Positions 1 to 11,945 of a stretch of DNA of 64,000 nucleotides are shown piece by piece; the stretch's first letter is position 1, and each line of letters begins with the position of its first letter. The stretch comes from Sparassis latifolia (lineage: Eukaryota > Basidiomycota > Agaricomycetes > Polyporales > Sparassidaceae): positions 2,046,001-2,110,000 of the forward strand of contig CM031563.1 of assembly GCA_018466975.1 (NCBI GenBank), written 5' to 3'. The position numbers were made by a program, and so were the translations under genes. The notes below the pieces were generated by a model. It saw only the letters and a program-made list of their open reading frames with translations, was not told the DNA's origin and searched no databases.

Positions 1-74
1 CATACTCTTGGGGTGGAAAGACGTGCATGTCAATAAGCGGCGAGAGCTAAACGGACGGGCGGAACGCGGCTTAC

Positions 75-146
75 CTTGGCTGTCTTGGAGTTGTGGCCTG
101 AGACCTCAATTACAAGTTGTCTGTGCCTCTTTATAGCCTCGGTGAC
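75..146 (-). CDS. possible internal exon of a gene leaving the window at the left edge
   Basis: On the minus strand a 72 bp in-frame open segment lies between an acceptor-like AG near 147 and a strong GTAAGC donor at 74. The following stretch has a TTGAC branch-like sequence and an AG near base 7, so it resembles a normal fungal intron. The encoded peptide includes the motif VIEVSGHNSKTAK, which I do not recognise. With only one exon visible this is weak; it may be chance or a repeat fragment. Confidence 0.2.
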
Positions 147-1562
147 GGTGCACTGACCGTGATGCCCAGTCAAAATGCCGTATTGCGAGGCGAAGCAGAA
201 TGAACCAGGTCAACGCCGCGTTCTGCTTCGATCTCGTACGAAAAGTGAACTATATGATATCCTGGATGAAGCAGTTCACGTCAGATCGAGGTGCTCGGGA
301 CAGCCACGATGGAAATCGCATCAGGTCGTACATCTGTTGAATATGCATCCAATTTTTGTACTAGCTAGTGAAAATTTGATTGAATGTGATACGGTTCGTT
401 CTACTTTGATACCGCTCGCTCTGCTTCGATGTGGTCCGTCCTGCACGTACCATCGCATATCAGCCCGCCCGCTGCTCGCCCTAGTCTGCTTTCAAATCAG
501 GGTGCTTCACCGTAGTACACGATTTCGGAGTTACATAAGCAACTTGATCTCCGAAACGCGTCGAGTAGATCTGGTGTAACGCGACGCGTCGGCCTCCGCA
601 AGACAACACCCTCTGTGTTGCGTGAAATTTCCAATAATTATACATTCCACCATCCTCATACTGTCAGAATGACTTCTATATTCATTGGGCCACACTCGTT
701 TCGATTCAGTTCACCTGAGGGACTCACACTGTGCCAGCAAATACTCGCGAGATCTCTACCTTATGATCCACACGACTATCAACTGGAAGGTGTCTGCAAG
801 GCATTAGATGGCAAGTAGACAACACAATCCTCTTGTGCAGGAGACGCAGACCAGGTCGGGATGACATCTTGAAGCACAACGCAAGAAGGTGATGTTGAGC
901 CTGGCAGCTGTGGATGAGGAAGCGAGGCTGTCTGAGTAGGGCAGGTTGAATTTTGTAGTTGAGCATCATGAGAAATGTAGCGAGGAACTGGCATCAAGGG
1001 TGGACCATTGACAGGACTGTGGAATGGGAACATCTTTGCCTTGGGAAAGGTGAGCGCATCTTGACGCGACGCGATGACCCACTGTTTCGGTCAGGAACCC
1101 TCAGCCGGCATTATGGTCGGATCAACGGCATCTCTTCGGCATCCGCGTTCACGAGTGAAATCCTGTACTACGGTTAAGGGGGCGCGTTTGAAAGCAGACC
1201 TATATCAGTCCTTCCCTCCAACCTCTCATAGGACTGATTTTGTAGTCTGGCTTTGGGAGACTATGCTCGCCCCCCGCCCGCTGCTCGTACCCACCCGCTG
1301 CTCGTACCCACCCGCTGCTCACCCCCCGCCCGCTGATCGCATGCCATCCGCTGCTCAAGCATTCACATCCCATCAGCCGACCACCACCCCAGCCCATGCG
1401 ACCCATCAGCCGCCCAGCCTGCTGTTGAAATCTACAATGAACAGTTACCTATATTACATAGTTAGCCATCGCCTGCCCAGTTCCACAATGAACTTACCTT
1501 CGCCTTTCCACGCGCATGCACGGGCTTTTCGGAATCCTCGTCCGTAGATTTTGATGCCTTCT
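147..1562. other. region with no recognisable gene
   Basis: Only short overlapping open frames on both strands, none with family motifs or splice-consistent extensions. A small pyrimidine-rich tandem repeat lies inside it. Confidence 0.6.
1276..1326. repeat. short tandem repeat, 17 bp unit
   Basis: About three copies of a 17 bp unit (CCCGCTGCTCGTACCCA) in direct succession, with looser CCGCTGCTC copies continuing to about 1360. Confidence 0.75.
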
Positions 1563-2089
1563 TTACCACCTTTGCTGCTGCTTTTCTGCCTTTGCTGCCG
1601 CGGTAGCTGCTGTGCTCATGCCCTCGAATCTCTGACGCTCGCGTCCCACCCGCTGCTCCTGTACCATTCGCCGCACCGTACTGCTCCCATATTGCTCCGT
1701 ACTGTCTAAGACATAGTTAGCCAAATCGAACAAAAAAAGTTGTTCTGCACTTACTGGAGCTGTTCTACGTGCAAGTGCCTTCCCATAATCCTTGCAAAGT
1801 AAACCTATATCCCATGTATGTGATCCGTCTCTCTCCTGAAGGAGAGCTTTGGGAGGTCCTTGACGGAGCTGCGACAGTCCTCGTCCATCTCGGTGAATGT
1901 GGTGCTGGCCTGGGAGAAGTAGGCCCAGGCCATGCCACGGGAAAAATTGTGGGTGTCGTCCTCGGTCAAGGATCTGGTGGAAGGTTTCAATGTCGATGGT
2001 TTTCTGTGCATCGGGCTGGGCAGTGGGCTCAGTGACAGACTGTGGGGCGGGGGTGAGCAAGGCAGGTACTCTACGGCGAAGGTGCGCAC
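1563..2089 (-). pseudogene. degenerate coding fragment, family not recognised
   Basis: Two minus-strand frames together read like one protein: one frame gives FSRGMAWAYFSQASTTF and TEMDEDCRSSVKDL, the next continues with GLLCKDYGKALARRTAPVS and EQLFLFDLANYVLDSTE. The join needs a frame change near 1800, and there is no start or terminal exon. The sequence looks protein-like rather than random, with charged and aromatic residues spaced normally. It could be a transposon-encoded ORF or a fragment of a host gene; I cannot name it. Confidence 0.35.
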
Positions 2090-2331
2090 CTGTTCAACCT
2101 CGTTAGGTTGTTAAGGAGCCTGTTGTCAGATGTGGCATTTCAGTGCAGAAGGAAGTAGTACAAGAATTGTAACTGAACAGAAGAAGGGGGCTTCCGCACT
2201 CTCCATTTGCACTGAGGAAGATGGGGGAAAGACAAGTGTGAGGACGAGTTTGCGACAATTGTGAGATGACGCGTTTCTGTAGATCACATGACCGCTACCC
2301 AATGTTGTCTGCAAATATCGTAAAGTACTGT

Positions 2332-3250
2332 CACTGGAGGCAAAAGTGGATGTTCTGCCTTGGAACAGTGTCTGAACATCCAAGGAACAGATTACATTTT
2401 TGGACATGTCACATGTTCTGAACATGATAAGGAACATCTAATATGTCTCGCACAATGTTCCATTGGAGAGCATGCTGGAGACATGTTGCATGTACCATTC
2501 TGGAACATATAATATGTCTCACACAATGTCTCATTGAAGAATGTCCTGCAGACTTGCTGCATGTTTCATTCTGGAACATATATATATGTCTCACAAATGT
2601 CTCATTGAAGAATGTCCTGCAGACTTGCTGCATATGCTCTGTATAATAAGGATTTCCCATGGCCAAACACATTACATTTGTGGCTGCCATTAATCTTCAG
2701 AACATTGTGAGAAGATGTTAAATGCTCCTACTCCAAACATCCAAGATGTCCTGGGCACCAAGAACATCTGCAGTACATGTATGATACATACTAAAATTTT
2801 ACTAAAATTTTACATGTACTGCAGATGTTCTTGGTGCCCAGGACATCTTGGATGTTTGGAGTAGGAGCATTTAACATCTTCTCACAATGTTCTGAAGATT
2901 AATGGCAGCCACAAATGTAATGTGTTTGGCCATGGGAAATCCTTATTATACAGAGCATATTGCACCAAGAGATAAGCCCAGAATATAGTAGCAAAATGAT
3001 AAATGTTCCAGAATGAAACATGCAGCAAGTCTGCAGGACATTCTCCAATGAGACATTGTGTGAGACATATTATATGTTCCAGAATGGTACATGCAACATG
3101 TCTCCAGCATGCTCTCCAATGGAACATTGTGCGAGACATATTAGATGTTCCTTACCATGTTCAGAACATGTGACATGTCCAAAAATGTAATCTGTTCCTT
3201 GGATGTTCAGACACTGTTCTAAGGCAGAACATCCACTTTTGCCTCCAGTG
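2332..3250. mobile_element. foldback element (long inverted repeat)
   Basis: Left arm 2332-2780 and right arm 2812-3250 are near-perfect reverse complements, beginning CACTGGAGGC and ending with its complement GCCTCCAGTG, separated by a roughly 30 bp AT-rich spacer. Both arms contain shared blocks such as the sequence around CTGCAGTACATGT next to the loop. The left arm carries an internal near-tandem duplication of about 85 bp (TCTCATTGAAGAATGTCCTG) that the right arm lacks in full. Open frames inside the arms are by-products of the repeat. No clear target-site duplication was found. Consistent with a non-autonomous foldback or long-TIR DNA transposon. Confidence 0.85.
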
Positions 3251-3637
3251 TGTACATTTTCGACCAACCCGGCGGAGGGTGTGACCTGTGACCTCGAGGA
3301 CCCAAACCGGCCAACCGGCTGGACCGGGTGTGACCGGGGACAGGACAGAATGTAGCGGCAAGGCGGCGGGGCAGGGGCATCGGAGGCGCCGGCGTACAGT
3401 GGGTGCAGCTGCCGGATGGTCCACGGAGCTGTTGTATAGCCAGTGGTGACTGGAAAGTGGAGGTGTGTAATTAACAAGGACCGTGCAATTTTGGCACCGC
3501 AGGCCGGCAAAAAATGCCTCTTCTCCATCGGTTTGGGGTCAGCGGCGAGACTCGTCGTGACCTGTGACACTTGTCCGAAATCCGGCAGGCCATTGGCCTT
3601 GTGACCTGTGACCCGCCGGGTTGGTCGAAAATGTACA
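3251..3637. mobile_element. MITE-like element with 25 bp terminal inverted repeats
   Basis: The ends are inverted copies of TGTACATTTTCGACCAACCC plus GGCGG, followed on both sides by further related inverted sequence (GACCTGTGACC). It abuts the foldback element directly at 3250/3251. The interior is GC-rich with no coding potential. No convincing direct duplication of flanking bases was seen, so the exact family is open. Non-autonomous DNA transposon is the best reading. Confidence 0.7.
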
Positions 3638-4654
3638 GTAATCCAACTGGCATGTTCGACAGTGAAGGGAAAATGCATGTCGGGTATGTAAAGATTCTAT
3701 AGGAATGTAAAATGATCGAGCCCAGAATTTGTGCTTGAAGGATAATCGAGCGAGCTGTCTTGAAAGTCTACGGCCTGCTTCGACCTGCCTCGACAATTTG
3801 TTATATAAGGTGAACTTCTACGCTCCGGTTCGTCCTGGCGTGACGTCGTAATATGGGGTGTTCACTGGGCGTGACGTCCGAGATGCAATGCAGAATATCA
3901 TTTAGACAGCCGGGAAAAAAATACATAATATAAGGTGGGTCCATTTGCACCTCCAGTAGTTGACCACGCGCATAGGGTCGTTTTACTTGAAACCATCAAC
4001 GACGTTCGTTCGAGCAACAATACTAGTAGCGAAGGCGAGATGCTCAAAGGTCACCACCGTATTAAGGTAGCATAAGCTCGCGTCACGCAAGCACGTGTTT
4101 CGTGACAGACGCGCACACTGGTCAGCAATTCACTGTTCATTGCGAACTCTACGCATAATAATACTACATCTTGACTACAATAACTAACAGTAAGTACCTC
4201 GACACAAAGTCCATCGAGCGATCAGCGTACAACAGCCCATCAGTAGCGCCATTTGAGAGTGCGAGAAACAGCGACAGCAGAAGACGCGAATAAAAAAGCA
4301 GTAAGTTTAGCAAAGCGAATGAACGGCAGCGACGAGATCGCGCGTGCGTGTAAATGCATCTTCGGTTCCGGCGGATATGTAGGATACGATGCAGGATATA
4401 GGCCGAGATCCGAACGACGATGAGGCGAGGCATGGGGACGCGGGCTGCAAATGCCGGGAAATGGAGCGAGATGGAGCGATATTGCGAGAGACGACCTATG
4501 GAGATGCGAGCGTGAATATGGAACCTTGGAGCACGCGCGAGAAAGAGACGCAGGATTGGAGGCAAACGCAGCCTCAATAAGTAACTGTCCGATGATGATA
4601 ACGAAGCGAGGTGACCGGAAGCGACAAAGAAATGATTGTGCTTTTTTAGAAAGC
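3638..4654. other. intergenic, downstream of the Mei2-like gene
   Basis: No supported gene. Two copies of GCGTGACGTC lie at about 3838 and 3868; the cores match CRE/ATF sites but no gene start depends on them. The 4160-4654 part lies beyond the Mei2-like stop codon and probably includes its 3' UTR. Confidence 0.5.
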
Positions 4655-7600
4655 TCAGCGCGTCGACATCCTGGGTGGAGGCGCGTGATGATGGTACAAT
4701 GTCGAGCCTCCATCACGGCGCGGCCCCTGTCCCTGGACATGGTGCGCACCCGGCACAAACAACGCCCCGCGGTTGTGCGAGCTGCGTTCCTTGCGGCGGA
4801 GGTGCGTCGGCGGCGGGAACGGTTCAGGGAGTCCTTGGTTGGGCCCATCAGAGTAGAAGATCTTGGGGCGCCACGACTCGCGCTCGTCCATGATACAGGA
4901 GTTCTTGAACTTCTCGACAGCAGCTTCTTTTCCCCTACACAAGATACAAATCAGAAGGGCGCAAGTTCTGAAAGCGAGATGGCGACATACTGATAGGTAG
5001 CGTAGCACATCTGCAAGACCTTCTCGCTCGAGTACATGTTCCTGTATTTACGATTAGTACACACGACTAACGCGACCGCGTAGTGAAGAATCTTACCACT
5101 TGACCCCGAGCTGCGTCTTCGCGAAGTGCAACAGATCGCCGACCGTGATGAAATTCACAAACGCATATCCAACATTGCAACCTACACGCACGCCACGGCC
5201 ATCAGCCAATGACGAGCACACACGCCCGACCGACTCACCGTTCTGGAAATCCATCCGCAAATACAAGAAGTCAATGCGCCTAGGGCAGACCTTGTTAATG
5301 AACGCCATCAGATCCTTGTCGCTCATCTTGTTCGGGATGTTCTTGACCATGACTGTCGTGCGCATATCCTTCCCCTCCTCAATCGCCGCGATATTTAGCT
5401 GGTTCTTGTCGTTGCCTTGTTGCATAGCTGCCCCCAGCTGACCCTGCATGTCTCGCTCAGAGAAATCCAACGCTGAGGCGGTGTAGGAATGGAAGGAGTG
5501 CAGGTCAGATGTGGCCCCGTATGCGCTGATCCCGTCGAAGTCGCTCTGTCCAGGGTACACCTGTTGCTGATACTGGCGCTGGTGGCCGGGATGCACGGCC
5601 TTGCGCGGAGTGGAGGGGTAAGGCTGGTACGCTGCAACGCGGGGCGAGGGAGGAAGGTAGTACTCGATCGTCGGCGCAGGCGGTGCGGCGAACGCCCAAT
5701 GGCTGCTCGCTGCGACATCTGCATCCATGCTTCCGTACATTCGGACCTCTGGCGCATACATCGATTGCGAGTATGCGTACGATGGAGCGGCATAGAGTGG
5801 GGCAGAGGCAGAAGAATGAGAGTAGGGGTGTTCCGAATAGTGGTACGCAGGAGAACTCGCATTATACCCGCCCAGTGTTCGGGTAGACCGCACCATATTG
5901 TCAGTACCGATACTGATGCTCCTTGGCCTGGACGGCGTCTCAGGAAGAGCGCAGGTCTACATTACGCCACTCAGCTCATGATACCTGACAATACAAAGCA
6001 GTGAACCATACCTTTCCAATAGCGTCAAAGAACAGGTCATTGGAAGGACGCCTGCCATGTTCTGTAGGCGACTCCCGTCCCTTCCACGACCTATAAACGG
6101 CGTCAGGAGCGCCCATGGTTTCACTGGCACTGACGCTGCGCGGTCTCACTCTCCCTATACGCCTGTCAGCACCACTTCAACATTCGTTTTACACGGGAGA
6201 CGTACCTTGTAAAGAGCGTTCAGTCTCTTGCTGAGTCGTACCATTCAGCGAGAACATGGCCGGCTGATGAGAACTACCGGCTGCCAATAAAGAGTCGTCC
6301 GCCGACTGATATCGGTCCGTGTCCTTCCTGAAGAGGCGCAAACGAGCATTTAGGATTGTGCGATTGTTGAGTTGCTTGAACACAGACGCCGTCGTGCGAA
6401 CATCGTAGTACTCTACATGGAATGTCTACCGCATACAGGTAAAGACGGTCAATGAGTGCTCATTTTGAGTGGGCACGTTCTTCCTCACCTGGTCATGCGG
6501 ATCGGCTCCGACGGCCTCGAAGGATAGCAACTCGCCGAAAGACGCAAGCACGTTGCGCAGGCTAGCAGCGTCAAGAACGCAATCTTCGACAGTGACGTAT
6601 ATGGCCGCATCCATCTCTGTGACGAACGGGGACCTGCCTGTGAGCTACGAAAAAAATTTGACGAATCAGCGCAGTTAGAATACGGAGGGGAGAATGTTTA
6701 TTCCCCGATGTGGGAAAACACTCACAATATCAAGCTGTTCTCCGGTGACGAATCCCGCCTCGAGACAGACGTCTTCCAAACCCGGAAGGGTCTGCCCAGA
6801 GATCTGACTCTTGGCGCGAGTCGCCTCTCGCACATCAAAGAAGGCAAGTAGGATAACACTATGAGAAACCTGAAAACGGACGAATATGCCCTTGATGTCT
6901 CCCATCGACGAAAACGCCATCCGCAGCGTCGCGAAAGAGGTAGAGGGAGGTACATTCTTGACCTGTTGATTAAAAAGGTGGGTATATGCTACAGAAATGA
7001 GGTCGATGATGTAATCGCAACGTGCGCTCACCATCAAGAACCGACTCGGAGTCGTCTCGGTGACTCTCAAGTCATTAACCGCATCCAATGCGTGCTCTGG
7101 GCTCAGAGCCAGCTTCCTCTCGTCGCGGGGGGTCAAGTCCAGGTCGGATATGCCTGCAGCCAATGCAGAAGCCAGATCGGCTGCGTCAGATTGCCCAGAA
7201 AGACCTGGAGAATAGCTGGGTTCGCCATCTGACGAAATGGAGTGCGTACGGCCGCTAGAGGGAGTGAGATATCCGGCCTGGGGGAGCGAGCGATTTCCCT
7301 TCAAGCTCGTAGGAGAATAATCCGCGTCGGCGACGAGAGTGGTGTCGGAGAAGGAGTCGACCGCATGGTGGATCCAGCGGAGCGGAGAGATTGCCTCAGG
7401 CGGAGTCGAGGGCGCCTCGTGAGTGTTGGAGTTGAAGGAAGAGGATGGAGTGAGCGGCGGGGTAAGCATAGAGGGAACGCGGGAAGGAGAGCGGGAAGGC
7501 TCAGCCTTGACGGGAGTCGCGTACGGGCCACGCAATTTGGTAGGAGAAGAAGTGGGAGAAGAAGCAAGGTCGAGGGGACGGAGATGAGGGCGATAGCGAA

Positions 7601-7958
7601 CTTGGTGCCGGGGAGCCAGATGGTGAGGAAGCGGGCCATTATGAGCGGGAAGCCTGTTATCGGCAGAACGGAGAAGAGATCATTACGAAATTGACAAATA
7701 TCATACGGATATCAGTACAGCCAAAAATACGAAATAACGAAGCGACCTACCAAAGATTGGGAAGAGACGGAGAGGAATGCACGCGTGAAGGGATCGCGGG
7801 GCGCGAGTCCATGTTTTGCGACTTATGACAAGAAGACGGAGATACGTAAGCGGAGATATACATGGCACAAAGATGCTACCAGCGATCAAAAAGGGACTTC
7901 TACTGACCTCTTCTGCCTGATGGGGCAAGGACGGGAAGGGGACTGGAGAACGATCCAT
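4655..7958 (-). CDS. mei2: Mei2-like RNA-binding protein with three RRM domains
   Basis: Minus-strand gene of 11 exons: 7958-7908, 7821-7751, 7653-7032, 6962-6726, 6644-6489, 6425-6206, 6154-6012, 5956-5239, 5181-5097, 5041-4991 and 4934-4655. It encodes about 877 residues, in frame throughout. RRM1 (about 243-325) starts FLMVKNVPPSTSF, RRM2 (about 336-410) contains YVTVED and FHVEYYDVR, and the C-terminal RRM3 (about 698-800) has the Mei2 hallmarks TTVMVKNIPNKM, DFLYLRMDFQN and GYAFVNF, then WRPKIFYSDGP. The N-terminus and the 500-690 linker are rich in Ser, Pro, Tyr and Gln. Mei2 of fission yeast promotes meiotic entry by binding RNA; basidiomycete roles are less known. The start is the first ATG after a TATA box. 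The exon 8 acceptor (5956) is the least certain junction. Confidence 0.9.
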
Positions 7959-8126
7959 CGGAGCCGATATACTTCAAGTACTGAGCTCTGGGTATAAACG
8001 GAGGGCAAGAATAGCGACAAGAAGTGCGACGGGGTATGTCAGTACGCGGGGTCAGACAAGCAGCAGGGCGTGGTCAAGAGCAAGAGGACAAGAGCGCAGG
8101 GCGAAGGGTGGCCGAGACGCAGAGGG

Positions 8127-8134
8127 TTTATATA
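8127..8134 (-). promoter_or_regulatory. TATA box of the Mei2-like gene
   Basis: TATATAAA on the minus strand, about 170 bp upstream of the chosen ATG at 7958. No ATG lies between, supporting that start and a 5' UTR near 140 nt. Confidence 0.55.
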
Positions 8135-10260
8135 CGGTGCGTGGGGGGAAATGAACGTGATTTGGCGGAAGAAGGGCAGGCAGAAGGACGCAAAGGAAAA
8201 GAACAGAGAACGAGGGCGAGATGGGCTCAGATCTGGCTGCGATTCTTGTACAGTCTTTTTTCGAAGTAATTTGCGGATCCCGCGGGGACCATTCCTGCTT
8301 CAGGACAAGGGCTGCCGTGGGCCGGATCAGTACCGCCCCTTGCCTTTTCTTCTCTGCGGACGCGGCGCACGTCAGCCCCCGGGCTCCTCGCAGGCGCCCA
8401 TCGGCGGCAACCTGGCTGCGGCGCTGTCCCGAGCCCTTCCTGCCTCTTTCAGCCATAAATGTCCCCAATCCGGGTGTGAATGCCTCGAGGTCCATAATTC
8501 ATCCGCGAGCAATTCGTATCCAGCACCCGAGGAATATTTCCCGGGATATTCGGTCGCGGGCCCAGTATGGCAAGCGCGTTTCCCGCCGAATGGAAGGGTG
8601 GAATCCACCACCACCGCGCCACATAACACGCATGGTACCGTGCATAACGCGTATAGCCATATGCAAGACGCCCCCGCAGAGTCCGAAGTCGCGGCGCGCG
8701 CGGAGATGGTTGGGGAGCATAATTCGTTGCACATGGGTCGTCGAGCAACGTCGAGGCTATCCGTTGATGTAACTATTAGGACAGCCAAGTAGGTACGGGC
8801 AGAGTGGCAATTGAGCGTGACGACAGGACCACATCGCGCTCGAGGTGACACCGTTGACGGCAGAAGACAGTCATGTTCCCACGCCACCGACGCGCTTCTC
8901 TTCCCGCGACTCCACCTCGCGGTGTTCCAATCTTCCGTCCAAACATTCCTTCGCTCACAGCAGACCGCCGACCACACTTTGTTGTTGTTCAGCATAGCTG
9001 TGCGATGTGGTGGTCAGCTAGTCTCTGCAATTTTTCTGCGGGTGCCCGACGATCCGCTGTGTCCGAGCGTGTTGAAGGGCGCAGAAGCAGCGGAGAAGCG
9101 CGTGCCACAGCCAGATCTCCCCTGTTGATCTCGGAACACAGTTCGGCGGACGCGCCACCAAGCCGCAGGCTACGCAACGTCGTCGAAGCTCCTGCAGTGC
9201 CCGATCGATGGCGTGTTAAATGAGCTCTTCGTGCACTACCTATCCATCAAGGTTTCCCAGTCGGAAGGTCTGTCGTCCAGACTCGTCGTGGTTGCAGTTG
9301 ACATAGGCCATTCAGGGTGACCCTAGTGGATGCTAGTATGAATTGACGACATTGAGATCCCTGCAACCCACTGCGCGGATGGGTCGTCAGCGGCCATTGC
9401 GTATGTATTCGAGCGCGGTAACTTCTCGGTAAGTTCGACAGCACCTTCTTGTACGTCGACGTCTGGTCAATGTAGTGATGCAGATCGGCAGCTGACGCGG
9501 ACGGGCGCATCGTCTGCATGTACATGTGATAGACTGTCAGTGCACGGCGCAGCAGAACCGAGCCTTTCACAGCTTCGCGAGGCGACAAGACCACTCGGTG
9601 CGCCGTGCGCAGAAGACCCGCCTTCACGCTGCGTGCGTTGGAGTGCCTACAGGCGGTACCGGTGAGCGCCAGCTCTAGGGTATACCAACTTCGACGTGCG
9701 TCCGCTCTGACCCGGGTACTATAAGGCCTACCTCGTCGTTTCGCCACCGCGGTGACTGCGAGCCTGTTCTTTGAAACTTTCACAGGCAGAGTATACGTAG
9801 CGTATGCGCACACCGCCGGCCGATATCACCTTGACTTCTTGTCAGTCGAGCCTACGCGCCGTTCGCCTGCCAGTACCTCTTCGCTTCCGCGCGGAGAAGC
9901 CCGCGGGCGCGAGCCTTCGAATATCCCCGATCCCGTGCCCGGTCTCTTCGTGCGGAGTGGGCTACGCCGCCGCTATGGTGTATTGGCTGCGCGCGCTCGA
10001 GCTCTCCGGTACCCGTCTGCAGGAGCGCTTCCCGCTTCCCGCTTCCCGCTCACTAATTAGGTCGATCTCTGCGCGTATGACCGTAAGAATCGAGTGTAGA
10101 CTCGTCCGCGTCATGCGCTGCGGGACCGCCGCATCCTCCCTAGAAAACATCCTCAGCTCTGCCTTTGGGGATCGCGGTCGCCATGTTCCCCGGGTCCGAG
10201 GGATAGCCTGGTCTGCTGGATGGTATGTATGTTATCCTCTCGATCGTGTCATACGCGATT
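8135..10260. other. long region without a supported gene
   Basis: Many short overlapping frames on both strands but none with motifs or plausible exon chains. The proximal part is presumably the upstream regulatory region of the Mei2-like gene. Confidence 0.5.
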
Positions 10261-10269
10261 GTGTGGGTA

Positions 10270-10928
10270 CCCAAGAAGTAGGGGGAGATACCACTGGTCA
10301 TTGATTTCGACAGCGCCGATTTTATGGCTTCTCTCATTCAACTGAAAGTGCAAGTGGAGGAGAACGTCGGCGCTCCTGTCAAATACACCTTCACAGGGGC
10401 GACGGAGGCCCACCCACTCGCCAAAGAGATTAGTGATGCAAACACTGGGGTCATTATTACGCCCACTCGGCCGTTCCCCTCCCGTTGGGAAAGAAGGAGG
10501 ATGCGAGTATGGCCGCCCATGACTGGCTCTGGTTTCTGGCTGACAACGTTGCAGTATGCCAGGTCCACCATTAGCAGATACCAATGCCATATCTGTCCTC
10601 GCTCACAATGCGACTGCCGGCCTTAGGGTTACCGAGAGCTGCATGGTCAGGAATACCCGATTCGACTCCTCCTGGGTGAGCAATTCACGAGACCACTGAA
10701 TCCGAACTGGTCACTCAGCCGTATACTTCCAGGTCGCTCTAGAGAGCGGAGGTGCGGTATCTAAGGCGGATGCAATCCACTGGTGTCGGTCAACCTTGAG
10801 AAGCTTCTTGGGTTTGAGACTGCCGGTCTGGATAGCGATCTCATTGCGACGCACGGTGGAGACTTGCTGGGATTCAGTAAAATCGTGGGGATCGTCTCTC
10901 CTCGCCGAGGCATCGTCGATATTCTATA
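10270..10928 (+). pseudogene. C-terminal remnant of an amidohydrolase (imidazolonepropionase/CE9-like family)
   Basis: The plus strand reads IPLVIDFDSADFMASLIQL, then GATEAHPLAKEISDANTGV and ITPTRPFPSRWERRR, next MPGPPLADTNA, and after a GTGAGC...CAG intron VALESGGAVSKADAI, ending at a TAA near 10928 after SPRRGIVDIL. This order matches the last third of fungal metal-dependent amidohydrolases. It is broken in three ways: a TAG precedes the first block, the 10500-10555 splice does not keep phase, and one base is missing near 10776 (AATCCACTGG) so the NLEKLLGFE block is out of frame. No N-terminal two-thirds was found upstream. Confidence 0.7.
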
Positions 10929-11945
10929 ACCACAACAAACGCACGAAAACATTGACAGTTACAAGCAAGCAAAGCAGGGACACGTCGAAGTCGCGCAAAG
11001 GTCAGACTGGATTCGATGCCGAGCATGCATTTCGCAGCTCCGGGATATGCAGAAGCTCACATGAAGGTTAACGTTTGGTCTCGTCAAAGTTCTCCATGGA
11101 CGCGGAAAAATACTCAAGATGCACTGGGACCACCCGACGCTCGCTCAGGCTCATCCGCGCCGCACGCAGGCAAGTGAAGTCACTTCCCTTCCTTTATTTA
11201 ATCATTCAGCGCTCAGCCACGAATACGACGAATTCGTGCACTGCTGCCACCGTTCGACTGCGATCATGTTCTGGCGTGCGCACTCGCGCCACTGCTCCCT
11301 GTCGACAGACTGCCGTGCGGTCCGACCGTGTTGGGCTTGATTCGTGCCAGAACGGTCCCTTCGTTATCGCGGCCTGCTCTTTCAATGACATTGTTACTTC
11401 AGGCATCTGTGGTACGGAGCTTATCGTCCAGGCGGGTTCGGATTCTGACAACTGCCTCGGAAATTGGTATCTGTTGCGCATGTTTCTTCCATCCTGGTAC
11501 TGTTGCTGTGACAAGCGATTAGATCCTGCAGTCGACAGGCCGCAAAGAAGTGCTCGAGCCACATGCGCCTCCTGGTACCCAGTTATTTGAGAAGGTGACA
11601 GGTCTGGTTAGGCTGGCTTTGGCGCGAGGGTGCACGCATACTTGGGCGATCGAACTCAACGAGACCAGAGACCATGGCGATCGATCGATATCTACTCACC
11701 TCACACGAACTCCGAATTTTGAACGGCGGATCGCACGCACCAGTCCTTCAAGCACACCGTTCAGGCTGGCTACGCGCGTATGATTGCGTATATGAACAAA
11801 CAACGCTCGCTTTCGGCCAGCCACGTTGAGAGGGAAGTAGTGGCGCATTCAAATAATATACTAGCGACACAAGATCTAGCAACAACTACCGCACAATATA
11901 GATCGTCGGCACCGACATTTTCCAAGCACAGAACCAGCACCACCC
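10929..11945. other. intergenic, no gene seen
   Basis: Short conflicting frames only. The right end is the probable 3' flank of the SND1 gene. Confidence 0.5.

Noticed and set aside
2443..3139. Two opposite frames encoding nearly the same Cys/His-rich peptide
   Set aside because: They are the two arms of the foldback element read from each side, not a gene pair.
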